Assembly (NCBI GenBank): GCA_029778105.1
Contig: JAKOQZ010000132.1
Span: forward strand, 1-33,654
Direction: 5' to 3'
Length of the DNA: 33,654 nucleotides
DNA from: Pseudomonadota bacterium
Lineage (GTDB): Bacteria; Pseudomonadota; Alphaproteobacteria; Micropepsales; Micropepsaceae
Shown in pieces: positions 7,621 through 14,814 of the stretch; the stretch's first letter is position 1; each line of letters opens with the position of its first letter. The notes under the pieces are model-generated. The model was given only the letters and a program-made list of their open reading frames with translations, had not been told where the DNA came from and did not search any database. A program made the position numbers and the translations under genes.

Positions 7621-8198
7621 GACGGCTTCCGGGGGGCGGGGATGAAGGGCAGCATGCGCGTCAACACGTTGTCGCGGTTCCAGATATGGTGCTTCAACGC
7701 CGCGCCGACATGCAGGGCCAGCAGAATAAAGATCGGCCACATGGCCAGCGTCTCGTGAATTCCCTCGATCCGCTCGCCGGCCGCCTCGCGCGCGTCGGCG
7801 TCCAGGCCGGCGAGCCCGGGCAGGCGCGGCAGATCGAAGGCCCCCCAGATCTTCGTCTCGAACGCCGAGGTCGACGCCAGCGCCCAGCCCGACAAGGGAA
7901 TGAAGATCATCAGGAAATAGAACGCCCAGTGCGTGGCCCGCGCGCCGAACCGCTCCCAGCCCTTCATGCCGGCGGGCAAGGGCGGCGGCGGATTGACGAA
8001 ACGCCAGATCAGCCGAAGCAGGCTGAGCGCCAGGATCGTGATGCCGAGGCTCTTGTGAAGCTGGTACGCCTCATAGTCCTCGGCATCGGTCATGTAGATG
8101 CCCAGCCAGATCATGTAGAGGATCGCGATCGCGATCAGCCAGTGCAGCGTGACCGCCACGGCCCCATAGCTGGTGCTGGAATTGCGGAAAAACGCCAT
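7617..8198 (-). CDS. Cytochrome b561 family membrane protein
   Basis: 193 residues with four predicted membrane helices (about 14-36, 47-67, 86-108 and 150-170). Histidines H19, H48, H148 and H163 fit the haem b ligand pattern of the E. coli CybB/YceJ family (TLHW, QLHKSLG, GIHE and LHVGAALKHH). It is expected to move electrons between the quinone pool and a periplasmic acceptor, and CybB can oxidise superoxide. A good AGAGGAG Shine-Dalgarno lies upstream (about 8207-8213, minus strand). A b561 next to yceI is the known yceJ-yceI arrangement; here YceI genes flank it on both sides. A loop of about 35 residues before H148 is longer than in short CybB forms. Confidence 0.9.
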   Translation of the reverse strand: MAFFRNSSTSYGAVAVTLHWLIAIAILYMIWLGIYMTDAEDYEAYQLHKSLGITILALSLLRLIWRFVNPPPPLPAGMKGWERFGARATHWAFYFLMIFIPLSGWALASTSAFETKIWGAFDLPRLPGLAGLDADAREAAGERIEGIHETLAMWPIFILLALHVGAALKHHIWNRDNVLTRMLPFIPAPRKPS

Positions 8199-8228
8199 GC
8201 GGACCGACTCCTCTGTCAGGCGGGCAGA

Positions 8229-8837
8229 TTACGAGTCCTTATGGTCGAACTCACCCTCGATCGTCACCGTCACGTCGTCGCCCAGACCGAAATCGACATA
8301 CTCGGTGACGCCGAATTCCGACCGTTTGATGGTCGCCGTGGCGTGGAAGCCGAGGACGTAGGTGTTCTTCAGCGGGCTCTGAAGGCCGCCATGGAAGGTG
8401 ACGTCCAGCGTGACCGGCTTGGTGACGCCGTGAAATGTCAGGTCGCCGGTGATCTTGCCCGTGGTGTCGCCGGTCTTTTCGATGGCGGTCGAGACGAACG
8501 TGATCTCGGGGTATTTCGCGGCGTCGAAGAATTTCTCCGAGGCGATCTCTTCGTCAAATTTCGGGTCCAGCGTGTGGACGCCCTTGGGGTCGATCGCTGC
8601 CTTCAGCGAGGACTTTTCGGGCGCATTCGGATCGAACGAAAACGAGACGTCGAACGTCTTGAACCAGCCGATATAGGTCGAGACGCCGAAATGGCTGATT
8701 TCCCAGGAAATTCGGGTGTGGGCCTTGTCGACCTCATAGGTGCCCGCCGGGGCGAGGCTCGCGTCGGTCGACAGGCCCTGAGCGGCGGCCGGAGCCGCAA
8801 GAAGCAGGGCGACGAGGGTGGCGGTGGTGAGCTTCAT
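8229..8837 (-). CDS. Exported YceI-family protein (upstream copy)
   Basis: 202 residues with a signal peptide (MKLTTATLVALLLAAPAAAQ), then a full YceI domain. Classic features are YEVDKAHTRISWEISHFGVS, the FDAAKYPEITFVST motif, GDLTFHGVTKPVTLDVTF and FGVTEYVDFGLGDDV. It matches the canonical family better than the downstream copy, which has diverged in the HxxISWxxxH region. The ATG at 8835-8837 has GGAG just upstream and the 258-residue open frame begins further upstream without signal-peptide features, so the later start is right. It is the first gene of the minus-strand YceI/b561/YceI/sua5 series. Confidence 0.93.
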   Translation of the reverse strand: MKLTTATLVALLLAAPAAAQGLSTDASLAPAGTYEVDKAHTRISWEISHFGVSTYIGWFKTFDVSFSFDPNAPEKSSLKAAIDPKGVHTLDPKFDEEIASEKFFDAAKYPEITFVSTAIEKTGDTTGKITGDLTFHGVTKPVTLDVTFHGGLQSPLKNTYVLGFHATATIKRSEFGVTEYVDFGLGDDVTVTIEGEFDHKDS

Positions 8838-8878
8838 CGGAGGGCTCCGCTTTTGTAACAGAATCTGTGGCCGAGATG

Positions 8879-8906
8879 GCTCTGGAATTCCGGGTTTGTC
8901 CAGAGC
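8879..8906. promoter_or_regulatory. Inverted repeat GCTCTGGA-N12-TCCAGAGC in a divergent spacer
   Basis: A perfect 8-bp inverted repeat lies in the 115-base spacer between the divergent YceI and acyl-CoA dehydrogenase genes. A second palindrome, GGAATTCC (8884-8891), overlaps its left arm. The position suits an operator acting on one or both promoters. No promoter boxes stand out. Confidence 0.35.
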
Positions 8907-8952
8907 GCGAGGGAGACGTATTCGAAACGTAAGGTTTCCACAGGTTGTTCCC

Positions 8953-10758
8953 ATGTCCGAATATCGTCCGCCACTCGCCGATCTGGCCTTCACGCTCGAC
9001 GCCATTGTGGGCGCCGGAGCCCTGAAATCATCGGGCGCGTTCCCCGATTATGACGACGATCTGCGCGAGGCGGTGCTGGGTGAAGCGGCGCGTCTTGCCG
9101 CAGAAGTGATCGCCCCCCTCAATCGTGGCGGCGACAAGCAAGGCGCCCGGCTCGAGAACGGCGTCGTCCGCAGCGTGCAGGGATTCGCCGACGCCTATCG
9201 TGCCTTCGCCGAGGGCGGCTGGGCCGGCGTGACGGCCGAGCCCCAGCATGGCGGGCAGGGTCTTCCCATGACGATCGGCGTGGCGGTTGAGGAATTCTGG
9301 CAGGCGGCGAACATGGCCTTCGGCCTCTGCCCCTTGCTCACCCATGGCGCGATCGAGGCCATCTCGGCCCACGGCACCGACGAGCAGAAGCGTGTCTATC
9401 TGCCGAAACTCGTGTCCGGCGCCTGGACCGGCACGATGAACCTCACCGAACCGGGTGCCGGCAGCGATGTGGGCGCGCTGAAATCCCGCGCCGTACGTAC
9501 AGGTGACGGCGCCTATCGCGTCACCGGCCAGAAGATCTTCATCACCTGGGGCGATCACGACGTCGCCGAGAATATCGTCCACCTGGTGCTGGCGCGTCTG
9601 CCCGACGCGCCGCCGGGCACGCGCGGCATCTCGCTGTTCCTCGTGCCGAAGTTCCTGCCCGATGCGCAAGGCAATCCGGGCGTGCGCAACGATCTCGCCG
9701 TCGTCGGCCTGGAGCACAAGCTCGGCATCCACGCCAGCCCCACCTGCACCATGTCGTTCGGCGACAATGGCGGCGCGACGGCGTTCCTGATCGGACAGGA
9801 AAACCGGGGACTGGCGGCGATGTTCACGATGATGAACTCGGCCCGTCTCAATGTCGGCGTTCAGGGCGTCGCCATCGCCGAACGCGCGCTGCAGCAGGCC
9901 GTGCGCTATGCGAACGAGCGCGCGCAGGGCAAGCCGTTCGGGCTCCAGCACGAAGGCGCCTCCATGGTGCCCATCCAGCGCCATCCCGACGTCCGCCGCA
10001 TGCTGATGACGATGCGCGCCGGCATCGAGGCCGGCCGCGCGATCTGTCTTTCCACCGCGCTCGCCATCGATCTGGCGCGCCACCATCCCGATCCTGCCGC
10101 CCGCGTTCGGGCCAAGCATCGAGAAGAGCTTCTCACGCCCATCGCCAAGGCGTGGTGCACCGATATGGGCGTACGGGCCGCCAGCCTCGGCGTGCAGGTC
10201 CATGGCGGCATGGGCTTCGTGGAGGAGACGGGCGCGGCGCAGCACTATCGCGACGCGCGCATCCTGCCAATCTACGAGGGCACCAATGGCATTCAGGCGA
10301 TCGATCTCGTGACCCGCAAGATCGGGCTCGACAAGGGCGAGGCGCTGGCCGGCCTCTTCGCCGAGATCGCGGAGACCGCCGACGCGCTTCAGTCTTCGCC
10401 GGAAGACATCCATGCCAATGCCGGGCGTCAGCTCGCAGCGGGCCTTGCGGCCGCGCGGGACGCGGCGGCCTGGCTCGTTGCGCGTCTGGGCGAAGGCAAG
10501 CCCTATGACGCGCTGGCCGGCGCCACGCCTTTTCTTGAAATGATGGGCGCCGTCTTCGGCGGTCACCTGCTGGGCCGCGGGGCCATCGAGGCGGCCCGGC
10601 GCCTGTCGTCAGGTGAGGGCGACGCATCGTTTCTGGCGGGGCGGATCGCCAATGCGAGGTTCTTCATGGCGAATGCGGTCACGGCTGCGGCCGGTTTGCT
10701 GGGTTCCGTCACCGCCGGCGCCGAGGCGCTTTACGCTACGGAGTTCGAAGCGCTTTGA
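8953..10758 (+). CDS. Acyl-CoA dehydrogenase, 600-residue subfamily with C-terminal extension
   Basis: 601 residues, against about 380 in classical short-chain enzymes. The order is N-terminal helical domain (about 35-155), middle beta domain starting at MNLTEPGAGSDVGALKS (162-178), C-terminal helical domain (about 285-450), and an extra domain (about 465-595). The FAD/substrate motif QVHGGMGFVEETGAAQHYRD (415-434) is followed by YEGTNGIQ (441-448) with the probable catalytic base E442. It should oxidise an acyl-CoA to a trans-2-enoyl-CoA and pass electrons to ETF. This architecture includes DmdC (3-methylmercaptopropionyl-CoA dehydrogenase) and fatty acyl-CoA enzymes, so the chain specificity is open. 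The ATG at 8953 begins the family-typical N-terminus; upstream in-frame codons look non-coding. Confidence 0.93.
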   Translation: MSEYRPPLADLAFTLDAIVGAGALKSSGAFPDYDDDLREAVLGEAARLAAEVIAPLNRGGDKQGARLENGVVRSVQGFADAYRAFAEGGWAGVTAEPQHGGQGLPMTIGVAVEEFWQAANMAFGLCPLLTHGAIEAISAHGTDEQKRVYLPKLVSGAWTGTMNLTEPGAGSDVGALKSRAVRTGDGAYRVTGQKIFITWGDHDVAENIVHLVLARLPDAPPGTRGISLFLVPKFLPDAQGNPGVRNDLAVVGLEHKLGIHASPTCTMSFGDNGGATAFLIGQENRGLAAMFTMMNSARLNVGVQGVAIAERALQQAVRYANERAQGKPFGLQHEGASMVPIQRHPDVRRMLMTMRAGIEAGRAICLSTALAIDLARHHPDPAARVRAKHREELLTPIAKAWCTDMGVRAASLGVQVHGGMGFVEETGAAQHYRDARILPIYEGTNGIQAIDLVTRKIGLDKGEALAGLFAEIAETADALQSSPEDIHANAGRQLAAGLAAARDAAAWLVARLGEGKPYDALAGATPFLEMMGAVFGGHLLGRGAIEAARRLSSGEGDASFLAGRIANARFFMANAVTAAAGLLGSVTAGAEALYATEFEAL

Positions 10759-10809
10759 CCTGTCCAGACTTGGGGCCTAGCGTTTGGGTCATGATATCTG
10801 GAAATGCCC

Positions 10810-11886
10810 ATGTCTGACGCCGTCGAACTGCCCGCAGAGGCAGCCGCCCGCGTGCGCGACGATCGCGGTCTCATCTATCCGTTCGCCCAGAAGCCGGCGC
10901 CGGGAGAAACGGTCGAAGTCGCGCCCGGAATCCTCTGGCTGCGCATGCCGCTGCCGTTTCAGCTCAACCACATCAATCTCTGGCTGCTCGAAGACGGCGA
11001 CGGCTGGGCGGTCGTCGATACGGGCGTCAACACCAATGCCTGCAAAGAGCTTTGGGAAAAGGTCTTTGAAACGGCGCTGAACGGACTGCCGGTCACCCGG
11101 GTGATCGTCACCCACCTGCATCCCGACCATGTCGGGCTGGCGGGCTGGATCGCGGAACGCTTCGGCGCGCCGCTGCTGATGAGCCGCACCGACTATCTGA
11201 TGTGCCGCATGCTGGTGATGGACACGGGCAAGGAGGCGCCGTGGGAAGGCGTTTCGTTCTACAAGGCCGCCGGATTCCCCGAGGACGCGATCGAGCACTA
11301 CAAAAAGCGTTTCGGCGGTTTCGGCATGGGCGTGCACCGTCTGCCGCAATCCTATGTGCGGCTCCAAGCGGATGACGTGCTCACGATCGGCGGGCGTGAC
11401 TGGCGCGTCGTAATCGGCAGCGGCCACGCTCCGGAACATGTGTGCCTGTGGTGCGAGCGCGACAACATCATGATCTCGGGCGATCAGATCCTGCCGCGCA
11501 TCTCATCGAACGTCTCGGTGTTCCCCACCGAGCCCGAGGGCAACCCGTTGCAGGACTGGCTCGACAGCTGCGCGCGGTTGCGCGACCTCGTAGACCCCAA
11601 CGTATTGATCCTGCCGGCCCATAACGAGCCGTTCCGCAACGCGCGCAAGCGGCTGCAGGACCTCATCGACGATCACGAAGCCGGCCTCGCCCGTCTGGTC
11701 GACATGCTCGGCGAGCCCAGGCGCGCGGTGGACGTATTTCCGGCGCTTTTCCGCGCCAGGATTACCAGTGGCAACTATCTGATGGCGACAGGTGAGAGCC
11801 TTGCGCACCTCAATTGCCTGATCGCCCGGGGCGACGCGGTCAGAACGCGCGATGCCCTGGGCATCGACATCTATCAACGTGCCTGA
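10810..11886 (+). CDS. MBL-fold metallo-hydrolase
   Basis: 358 residues with a metallo-beta-lactamase domain (about 35-275) and a helical C-terminal part (about 276-355) resembling the winged-helix end of the LACTB2/GloB-like group. Metal ligands are visible: THLHPDH (H102, H104, D106, H107), H206 in GSGHAPEH, D225 in ISGDQ and H271 in LPAHNEP. It is probably a dinuclear zinc hydrolase, perhaps of a thioester given its position 51 bases after the acyl-CoA dehydrogenase, but the substrate is not identifiable. There is no signal peptide. The ATG at 10810 has GGA at an optimal distance; an alternative ATG lies two codons upstream (10804). Confidence 0.9.
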   Translation: MSDAVELPAEAAARVRDDRGLIYPFAQKPAPGETVEVAPGILWLRMPLPFQLNHINLWLLEDGDGWAVVDTGVNTNACKELWEKVFETALNGLPVTRVIVTHLHPDHVGLAGWIAERFGAPLLMSRTDYLMCRMLVMDTGKEAPWEGVSFYKAAGFPEDAIEHYKKRFGGFGMGVHRLPQSYVRLQADDVLTIGGRDWRVVIGSGHAPEHVCLWCERDNIMISGDQILPRISSNVSVFPTEPEGNPLQDWLDSCARLRDLVDPNVLILPAHNEPFRNARKRLQDLIDDHEAGLARLVDMLGEPRRAVDVFPALFRARITSGNYLMATGESLAHLNCLIARGDAVRTRDALGIDIYQRA

Positions 11887-11903
11887 GACATCGGGGGACC
11901 TTC

Positions 11904-12500
11904 ATGCGCTGCATCTTCGCCGCCTTGCTCCTTGCAGGAACCGCCATTGCACAGGAGCCCACGCCACAACCCGCGCCGAGGCCCGACCCTGATACGGCCA
12001 TCGGATCTGATCAGCCTGCGCCGCCGCCGCCACCCGACCCGGCGGTATTGGCGATGCTCGCCAAGTCCTATGACGGCCTGACGTTCGACGAGCTTGAGGC
12101 GTTCATCAAGGCCGACGGCTATGGCTATGAGCGCCTGCAGGGCGAAAACGGTCCATATATCCAGACCGGTACGGCGAACGGCGTTTCCTACGAGATCTGG
12201 CTGAGCGAGTGCAATGAAGACCCGGTGCCACGCTGCATCGGTCTTACCGCGCAGACCTTCTATTTCAAGGAGTCGCCGAAGGTGACGCTGAAGGCGTTGA
12301 ACGACTGGAACGCCAATACCTGGGGCATGCGCGCCATGCTTTTTCCCGACGGTCAGTCCGCAATGGCGATGAATGTCGGGCTGAATGGCGGCGTCACCGG
12401 CAACTGGGTGATCAAGCGGATGCGCAACTTCAACTATTGGGCCGAGGCCTACAGCGCATTCTGGGACAGCGGAAACCCCAAGGCCGTTCCGGCGCAGTAG
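11904..12500 (+). CDS. Exported YbjN-domain protein
   Basis: 198 residues. A signal peptide (MRCIFAALLLAGTAIA, cleavage before QE) is followed by a proline-rich linker (about 20-45) and a YbjN-like domain (about 55-185). The domain pattern is LAMLAKSYDGLTFDELEAFIKADGY-type start, LQTGTANGVSYEIW-type strands and LKALNDWNAN, which matches YbjN/sensory-transduction-regulator folds. Such proteins share a type III secretion chaperone-like fold; this one is apparently periplasmic and its function is unknown. A GGGGGA Shine-Dalgarno (11893-11898) precedes the ATG. It follows the MBL gene by 17 bases, so the three genes from 8953 are likely one transcript. The two cysteines (NEDPVPRC region) could form a disulfide. 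Confidence 0.8.
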   Translation: MRCIFAALLLAGTAIAQEPTPQPAPRPDPDTAIGSDQPAPPPPPDPAVLAMLAKSYDGLTFDELEAFIKADGYGYERLQGENGPYIQTGTANGVSYEIWLSECNEDPVPRCIGLTAQTFYFKESPKVTLKALNDWNANTWGMRAMLFPDGQSAMAMNVGLNGGVTGNWVIKRMRNFNYWAEAYSAFWDSGNPKAVPAQ

Positions 12501-12504
12501 CCGC

Positions 12505-13083
12505 TCAGGTGGCCTTCACGGCGATGGCGATGTCGCTGGCCCACGCCAGGCGGGCGACCTGCGCATCGTCTCGCGCGTCGAGGTTCGCCAGCACGGCGGC
12601 GACCCGCGCCTCCTGACCGGCGGGCCAGCCTGGCTGCGGCATCAGATCGTCGATCACATAGATCCCGCCCGGCTTCAGAAGGCGCCACAGCGCATCGAAG
12701 CCGTCGAATTTTCCGGGCATCGCATCGGCGAAGACAAGGTCGTAGCTCGCGTCCGGCTGCCCGCCGAACCATGAGAATGCATCGGCATCCAGCAGCGTCA
12801 GCCGTGCATCGTGCCTGAGATGCCGCGCCGCGATGGCCGACCACCGTCCGTTCGCTTCCAGCGACGTGAGGCGCGCCGATGCGTCCATGCCGTCGAGCAG
12901 CCATGCGGTGGCCAGCCCGGTGCCTGTCCCGATCTCCAACAGGCGTCCGCCGGGTTTCGAGGCCGCCAGAACGCGCAACAGTCCGCCCAGCTTGTAGTCG
13001 GAGAAAAAGCTGAATCCGGCCTCTTCCGTGTCGGCCCAGATCGCGGCGAGAACGGCGGGCGGTCTGACGGGGTCATCTTCCAT
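12505..13083 (-). CDS. SAM-dependent methyltransferase, O-methyltransferase-like
   Basis: 192 residues with a class I Rossmann fold. Motif I is LLEIGTGTGLATAWL (48-62), a DADAF-type acidic loop is followed by YDLVFADAMPGKFDGF, and LKPGGIYVIDDLMPQPGW matches the family-3 (catechol O-methyltransferase-like) pattern where the DD motif binds a metal. It should use S-adenosylmethionine; the acceptor is unknown. It is convergent with the YbjN gene across four bases and divergent from a GNAT gene. The spacer contains TAGCGC (13094-13099) and its inverse GCGCTA (13113-13118), a possible operator. No clear Shine-Dalgarno is seen before the ATG. Confidence 0.82.
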   Translation of the reverse strand: MEDDPVRPPAVLAAIWADTEEAGFSFFSDYKLGGLLRVLAASKPGGRLLEIGTGTGLATAWLLDGMDASARLTSLEANGRWSAIAARHLRHDARLTLLDADAFSWFGGQPDASYDLVFADAMPGKFDGFDALWRLLKPGGIYVIDDLMPQPGWPAGQEARVAAVLANLDARDDAQVARLAWASDIAIAVKAT

Positions 13084-13147
13084 GACCGCGGTTTAGCGCT
13101 GTGGCGCACTCTGCGCTACCGTGCAGCGCAATAGGGAGAAACGGCGC

Positions 13148-13177
13148 ATGACGTCATCTGCGGTTCCGCCGGCATGA
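13148..13177 (+). CDS. Putative nine-codon leader ORF before the GNAT gene
   Basis: ATG at 13148 opens a nine-residue frame (MTSSAVPPA) that ends at TGA 13175-13177, overlapping the GNAT ATG (13174-13176) in the string GCATGA. It has AGGGAG (13133-13138) nine bases ahead, whereas the GNAT start has no Shine-Dalgarno of its own. This geometry suits translational coupling, with ribosomes terminating on the leader and restarting on the GNAT frame. It could be chance. Confidence 0.4.
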   Translation: MTSSAVPPA

Positions 13178-13629
13178 TCGCGGCTGTCATTCGTCGGGCG
13201 ACGGCCGACGAAGCCCCTGCGGTCGCCGACATATTTCTCGCCGCCCGGCGCGCGATCGAGAATCTCGTTCCGATGGCGCACACCGACGACGACACGAGGC
13301 GTTGGATGCGGGATGTCGTGTTCCGCGAAGATGAGGTGACGGTCGCGATCATGGATGGCCGGATTGCCGCCATGATGGCCACCCGGCCGGGATGGATCGA
13401 TCATCTTTATGTCGATCCGCGCTTTCAGGGGCGCGGCCTTGGCGGCGCCTTGATCCAGCATGCGCGGCATGGCGCCCATGGCGCCGGGGGACTTCAGCTC
13501 TGGACCTTTCAGGCGAACGCGGGCGCGCGGCGATTCTACGCCCGGCACGGTTTTGCCGAGGTGGCGTTCACGGACGGCGGCGGCAATGAAGAGCGCCGCC
13601 CCGACGTGAAACTCGCGTGGGCGCCGTAA
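13174..13629 (+). CDS. GNAT-family N-acetyltransferase
   Basis: 151 residues with one GNAT domain. The acetyl-CoA pyrophosphate loop is FQGRGLGGALIQHA (motif A, R/Q-x-x-G-x-G/A), preceded by the beta strand WIDHLYVDPRF. The ending ANAGARRFYARHGFAEV is the motif B region typical of small-molecule acetyltransferases. It transfers acetyl from acetyl-CoA to an unknown amine. A TAG at 13132-13134 blocks the frame upstream and no other ATG or GTG precedes 13174, so this start is the only usual one. Translation may be coupled to the leader ORF. It is convergent with the alpha/beta hydrolase gene across three bases. Confidence 0.85.
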   Translation: MIAAVIRRATADEAPAVADIFLAARRAIENLVPMAHTDDDTRRWMRDVVFREDEVTVAIMDGRIAAMMATRPGWIDHLYVDPRFQGRGLGGALIQHARHGAHGAGGLQLWTFQANAGARRFYARHGFAEVAFTDGGGNEERRPDVKLAWAP

Positions 13630-13632
13630 GCT

Positions 13633-14772
13633 CTATTCGCGATAGCTGAGCAGTCGCCGCCCGGCGAACAGCATGTCCAGCTGATCCCAGAACGACCCGG
13701 CCCGGTTGACCTCAACATGGGTCACCTGCTCGAGCAGATAGAGATGCGCCCGGCCGCCCAATGCCGCCGCCAGTTTTTCAGATTCCGTCGAGGCGATCAG
13801 GGGGTCGTCCTTACCGTGGACCAGCAGCGCATCGGCCGTGAAACCGGATAGGTCTTGTTTCGACGGATCGAGCGCATCGAGTTGGGCCCGCAAGGGCGCG
13901 GGCAGGGCGGTGACCAGCGCATCCACCTTGTCAGGATCGCGGTTGTCGATCAGCGCATAGATCGCATGACCCTCGCTCTCCAGCGTTGCGACGATGGCTG
14001 TCACGTCTGCGTTGGAATTCTTCAGCTTCGCTGAGGCGATCGCGATCAGCCGGTCGCGATCGGGCCCTTCGATCCCCTGCGCCTGCGCAGCCAGGAAGGC
14101 CCACAGCGCGTAGTCCGCCGGCGATTCCTCGCGCCACGGCTCGTTGTCGTTCAGGCGGAATTTCCGCGTGGTGACGAAGCGGATCACGTCGGTCATCGAA
14201 TAATAGCCGCCGATGAAAAAGACGAAGCCGACCTTCTCGTTCAGCGGCGCGCGGCTGGCGGCCAGAAGCGCGGGGCCGGCCATGTACGACAGGGCGGCGA
14301 TGCCGATCCTGGTTTTCGGCGCGTCGGGGAAGTCCGTGTCGGCCAGCCAGGTCGCGGCGTCGTGCAGCGTCTGGATATCGCCCGCATTCGCCTTCAACCC
14401 GTCGAAGGCGGTCGTCTGGGGCACCAGCGTCAGGAAGCCGGCCCGCGCCAGGGTTTCGGCGAAGGCGATCACGCGCGGATCGCGCCGGGCGTCGGCCACC
14501 AGTCCCGGCACGAAGATCATCCGGCCCTTGATCTTTTCGGTCGGCGTATAGAGATCGCCTTCGCCCGCCCGGCCCTCGACAGTCCAGCGTGCGCCGGAGG
14601 CGGTCGGGGCGGCGTGCAACGTCTTCCACATCGAAGGGGAAGGGCCGGCGGCGATGTCTTCAAGAAACCAGGCCGCCTCGAAATAGCGCGGCACCCAATA
14701 GGCCGCCGCCGCGGAAATCACCGCAACCGCAGCCAGAAGATAAATGACGAAACGCCCGCGGCCCTTTTTCAT
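13633..14772 (-). CDS. Membrane-anchored alpha/beta hydrolase with atypical nucleophile motif
   Basis: 379 residues. One N-terminal membrane helix (about 9-25) anchors a domain that is probably periplasmic. Alpha/beta hydrolase features are IFVPGLVADARRDPR (oxyanion region), the nucleophile elbow ALSYM with S162, VHGKDDPLI with D322/D323, and THVEVN with H352. The elbow lacks both glycines of the usual G-x-S-x-G, although the order Ser-Asp-His is complete. A helical insert lies between about 200 and 300. The substrate is unknown; esterase or peptidase activity is plausible. It follows ssuD on the same strand by 42 bases and may be co-transcribed with it. Confidence 0.78.
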   Translation of the reverse strand: MKKGRGRFVIYLLAAVAVISAAAAYWVPRYFEAAWFLEDIAAGPSPSMWKTLHAAPTASGARWTVEGRAGEGDLYTPTEKIKGRMIFVPGLVADARRDPRVIAFAETLARAGFLTLVPQTTAFDGLKANAGDIQTLHDAATWLADTDFPDAPKTRIGIAALSYMAGPALLAASRAPLNEKVGFVFFIGGYYSMTDVIRFVTTRKFRLNDNEPWREESPADYALWAFLAAQAQGIEGPDRDRLIAIASAKLKNSNADVTAIVATLESEGHAIYALIDNRDPDKVDALVTALPAPLRAQLDALDPSKQDLSGFTADALLVHGKDDPLIASTESEKLAAALGGRAHLYLLEQVTHVEVNRAGSFWDQLDMLFAGRRLLSYRE

Positions 14773-14814
14773 GGCCGCCTTCTAGCGCGCTCGCGAAGGC
14801 GGCGTAAGGGCGGT

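Noticed and set aside
13985-14551. Plus-strand frames antisense to the alpha/beta hydrolase
   Set aside because: They are composition-driven and no ribosome-binding site or family pattern is present.
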